Source: Phycisphaerae bacterium (GTDB lineage: Bacteria > Planctomycetota > Phycisphaerae > UBA1845 > UTPLA1). From it: a DNA stretch of 7,966 nucleotides. Position 1 is the stretch's first letter; the number at the start of each line of letters is the position of its first letter. Shown piece after piece: positions 6,612 to 7,966 of the stretch. The notes beneath the pieces were generated by a model, which was not told where the DNA came from, searched no databases, and saw only the letters and a program-made list of their open reading frames with translations. The stretch spans positions 1 to 7,966 of the forward strand of contig JAJDEC010000574.1 of assembly GCA_029259995.1 (NCBI GenBank), given 5' to 3'. A program made the translations under genes and the position numbers.

Positions 6612-7730
6612 TCACCGCTCGGGCCTGTGGATCGGTAGGCAAATCGTAACTTGCGTCCCGGAACCGACTTGTGACGAAAGCCGAATGGTTCCACCCATCT
6701 CACCCACCAGACCGTGAACCGCCGCCATGCCGAGACCGATGTTGTCGCTGCTGCCGCCGCCCAGTTCGCCCTTTGTCGTGAAGAACGGCTCAAACACGCG
6801 ATCCATAACGTCTCTGGGAATTCCGCAGCCCGTATCGGTAATTGTGATGACGGCCGCGTCGTTGACGAGTTTCAGACCGACGCGCAACTCTCCCCCCGAA
6901 CCCATGGCGTCCAGGGAATTCTGCGCCACACTCTCCAGAACCGGCATCAGGCGCTGCAACTCGAAGGGTTCCGTCGCGACATGCTCGACATCCTCAACGA
7001 GGCGGATCCCCTTCAGCGTCGCCTTGGTTCGAGTCCGATTGAGAAACTCATTCACGATCAATTCGAGGGACGCCCATTCAACCAGCGCGTTTTCCGATTC
7101 CGCGAATGCCGCGAGTTGATTGGTAATGCGCGTCGCACGCCCAATAGCCTGCGCCATCAGGCGGAGCGTCTTTCGCAATTCGCGCGGACTGTCACTGGTC
7201 AGAACGTAGTCGATGCTCGTCAGCATTCCGCCCAGGATGTTGTTGAAGTGATGGGCCACACCGCCAGCCATGCGCCCGAGCGCCGCAATGCGCCGCGCGT
7301 TGCCCAATTCGCGGGACATTCGTTTCTTTGCCGAGATATCCCGCATGCTGGCCGAAATACCGACGCACTCGCCGGCGTCCGACAAGACCGGCGACAGAAT
7401 GACGACGAGCGTCGTCAATTCTTCATCGTTGCCCGGATACTTCGCTTCCATCTCGCGCATTTCGCACGTGCCGACGACTTCCTTGCACAAACGTTGGGCC
7501 TTCGCGCGATCCTTCGAAACCAGCAGACCGAAGAAGCTGTCACCGATCTGCCCGCCCTGATTCTCTCCAAACCACTTCGTCGCAGCCCGATTCCCAAAGA
7601 CGATCCGTCCGGACGTATCCAGACCGACGCAGATAAACCCCAGACCCTCACAGACGTGTCGTAGAAATGCGTCGTCCGCCGGCGTCACAGGCGCGACTGC
7701 ATCAATCTGCTGTTCGTCGGACTTTCCCAT
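6612..7730 (-). CDS. PAS-domain sensor histidine kinase (NtrB-like, soluble)
   Basis: This 372-residue two-component kinase has no membrane segment, so it should act in the cytoplasm. A PAS fold spans about 22-133 (FICVGLDTSGRIVFGNRAA, ending VGISASMRDISAKKR). The dimerisation/phosphoacceptor helix LGRMAGGVAHHFNNIL (151-166) has His160 as the expected phosphorylated residue. The ATPase domain shows the N box ESVAQNSLDAM (Asn271), the G1 box DTGCGIP (299-305), the F box FEPFFTTK (313-320) and the G2 box IGLGMAAVHGLVGEMGG (331-347). The residue after the phospho-His is His161 where Asp or Glu is usual. No receiver domain or response regulator gene is visible, so its partner lies elsewhere. The start lies eight bases after the upstream stop with no good ribosome binding site, which suggests coupled translation. 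The family call is firm; the signal is unknown. Confidence 0.93.
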   Translation of the reverse strand: MGKSDEQQIDAVAPVTPADDAFLRHVCEGLGFICVGLDTSGRIVFGNRAATKWFGENQGGQIGDSFFGLLVSKDRAKAQRLCKEVVGTCEMREMEAKYPGNDEELTTLVVILSPVLSDAGECVGISASMRDISAKKRMSRELGNARRIAALGRMAGGVAHHFNNILGGMLTSIDYVLTSDSPRELRKTLRLMAQAIGRATRITNQLAAFAESENALVEWASLELIVNEFLNRTRTKATLKGIRLVEDVEHVATEPFELQRLMPVLESVAQNSLDAMGSGGELRVGLKLVNDAAVITITDTGCGIPRDVMDRVFEPFFTTKGELGGGSSDNIGLGMAAVHGLVGEMGGTIRLSSQVGSGTQVTICLPIHRPER

Positions 7731-7738
7731 GGGCTCAG

Positions 7739-7966
7739 TTATTCGCCTTCCGGCGCCTCCTCGATGTCCTGGTCGTCACCGACAGACACGGCACGAATAA
7801 TCGGCCGGATGACGTACACGCTTTCGCGATATCGGCGGCGTCCGTCCTTCGCCGTCCCCGCCGCCGCAAGGAAGAACGGCTTCGCCAACAAAGGTTGTTC
7901 ATACACGGCACTCGTCGCCCCCATCAGGAGAAATCCGCCCTTGGGAATCTCGACGCCAAATGCAAC
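7739..7966 (-). CDS. C-terminal end of a possible secretin-like protein (5' end off window)
   Basis: The frame is open from the window edge to TAA at 7739, giving 75 residues. VEIPKGGFLLMG is like the V-x-P-x-G-G-x-x-x-L-G element near the C-terminus of type II/III secretion secretins. It is followed by PLLAKPFF and by RRRYRESVYVIRPIIRAV, comparable to the LLVFIRPTI-type strand that closes that domain. The protein then ends in an acidic tail (GDDQDIEEAPEGE). An ATG at 7924 falls inside the conserved element, so the true start lies outside the window. The kinase gene starts eight bases downstream, so the two are probably in one operon. The secretin match comes from motif memory on a short fragment; an unrelated protein is possible. 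Confidence 0.45.
   Translation of the reverse strand, partial: VAFGVEIPKGGFLLMGATSAVYEQPLLAKPFFLAAAGTAKDGRRRYRESVYVIRPIIRAVSVGDDQDIEEAPEGE

Noticed and set aside
6714..7664. Plus-strand open frame of 316 residues opposite the histidine kinase
   Set aside because: The minus-strand frame carries all kinase motifs in order; the plus-strand frame has none.

Overview
This is a mostly housekeeping stretch. All supported genes lie on the minus strand, so transcription reads from high to low coordinates. In transcription order they are: the C-terminal tail of a possible secretin-like protein (7739-7966, cut by the window edge); a soluble PAS-containing histidine kinase (6612-7730); a gene-free interval of 423 bases (6189-6611); rpoB for the RNA polymerase beta subunit (1719-6188, complete, 1489 residues); a 155-residue protein with a diverged GNAT acetyltransferase fold (1193-1660); and the first 383 codons of rpoC for the beta-prime subunit (1-1150, cut by the window edge).

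rpoB, the small gene and rpoC are separated by only 58 and 42 bases and each has a purine-rich ribosome binding site, so they probably form one operon. The unusual points are the small gene between rpoB and rpoC, a roughly 237-residue insertion in beta just before its conserved DDIDHLGNRR segment, and a rpoB leader rich in inverted repeats. That leader has two strong stem-loops directly ahead of the ribosome binding site. The usual upstream neighbours rplJ and rplL are absent: the gene before rpoB is the histidine kinase. The kinase follows the possible secretin gene by 8 bases and is probably translationally coupled to it.

The organism is a bacterium with moderately high GC. The beta subunit carries an insertion at the position of the E. 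coli SI2 (beta-i9) module, which is known from Proteobacteria and several other Gram-negative-type phyla, plus a large extra insertion. Together with the secretin-like tail this suggests a diderm outside the well-studied groups. A planctomycete or relative (PVC group) is my guess, at low confidence, because no lineage marker is decisive. I see no mobile element, CRISPR array, tRNA or rRNA. No complete novel system is evident. The best leads are the small gene between rpoB and rpoC and the beta insertion.
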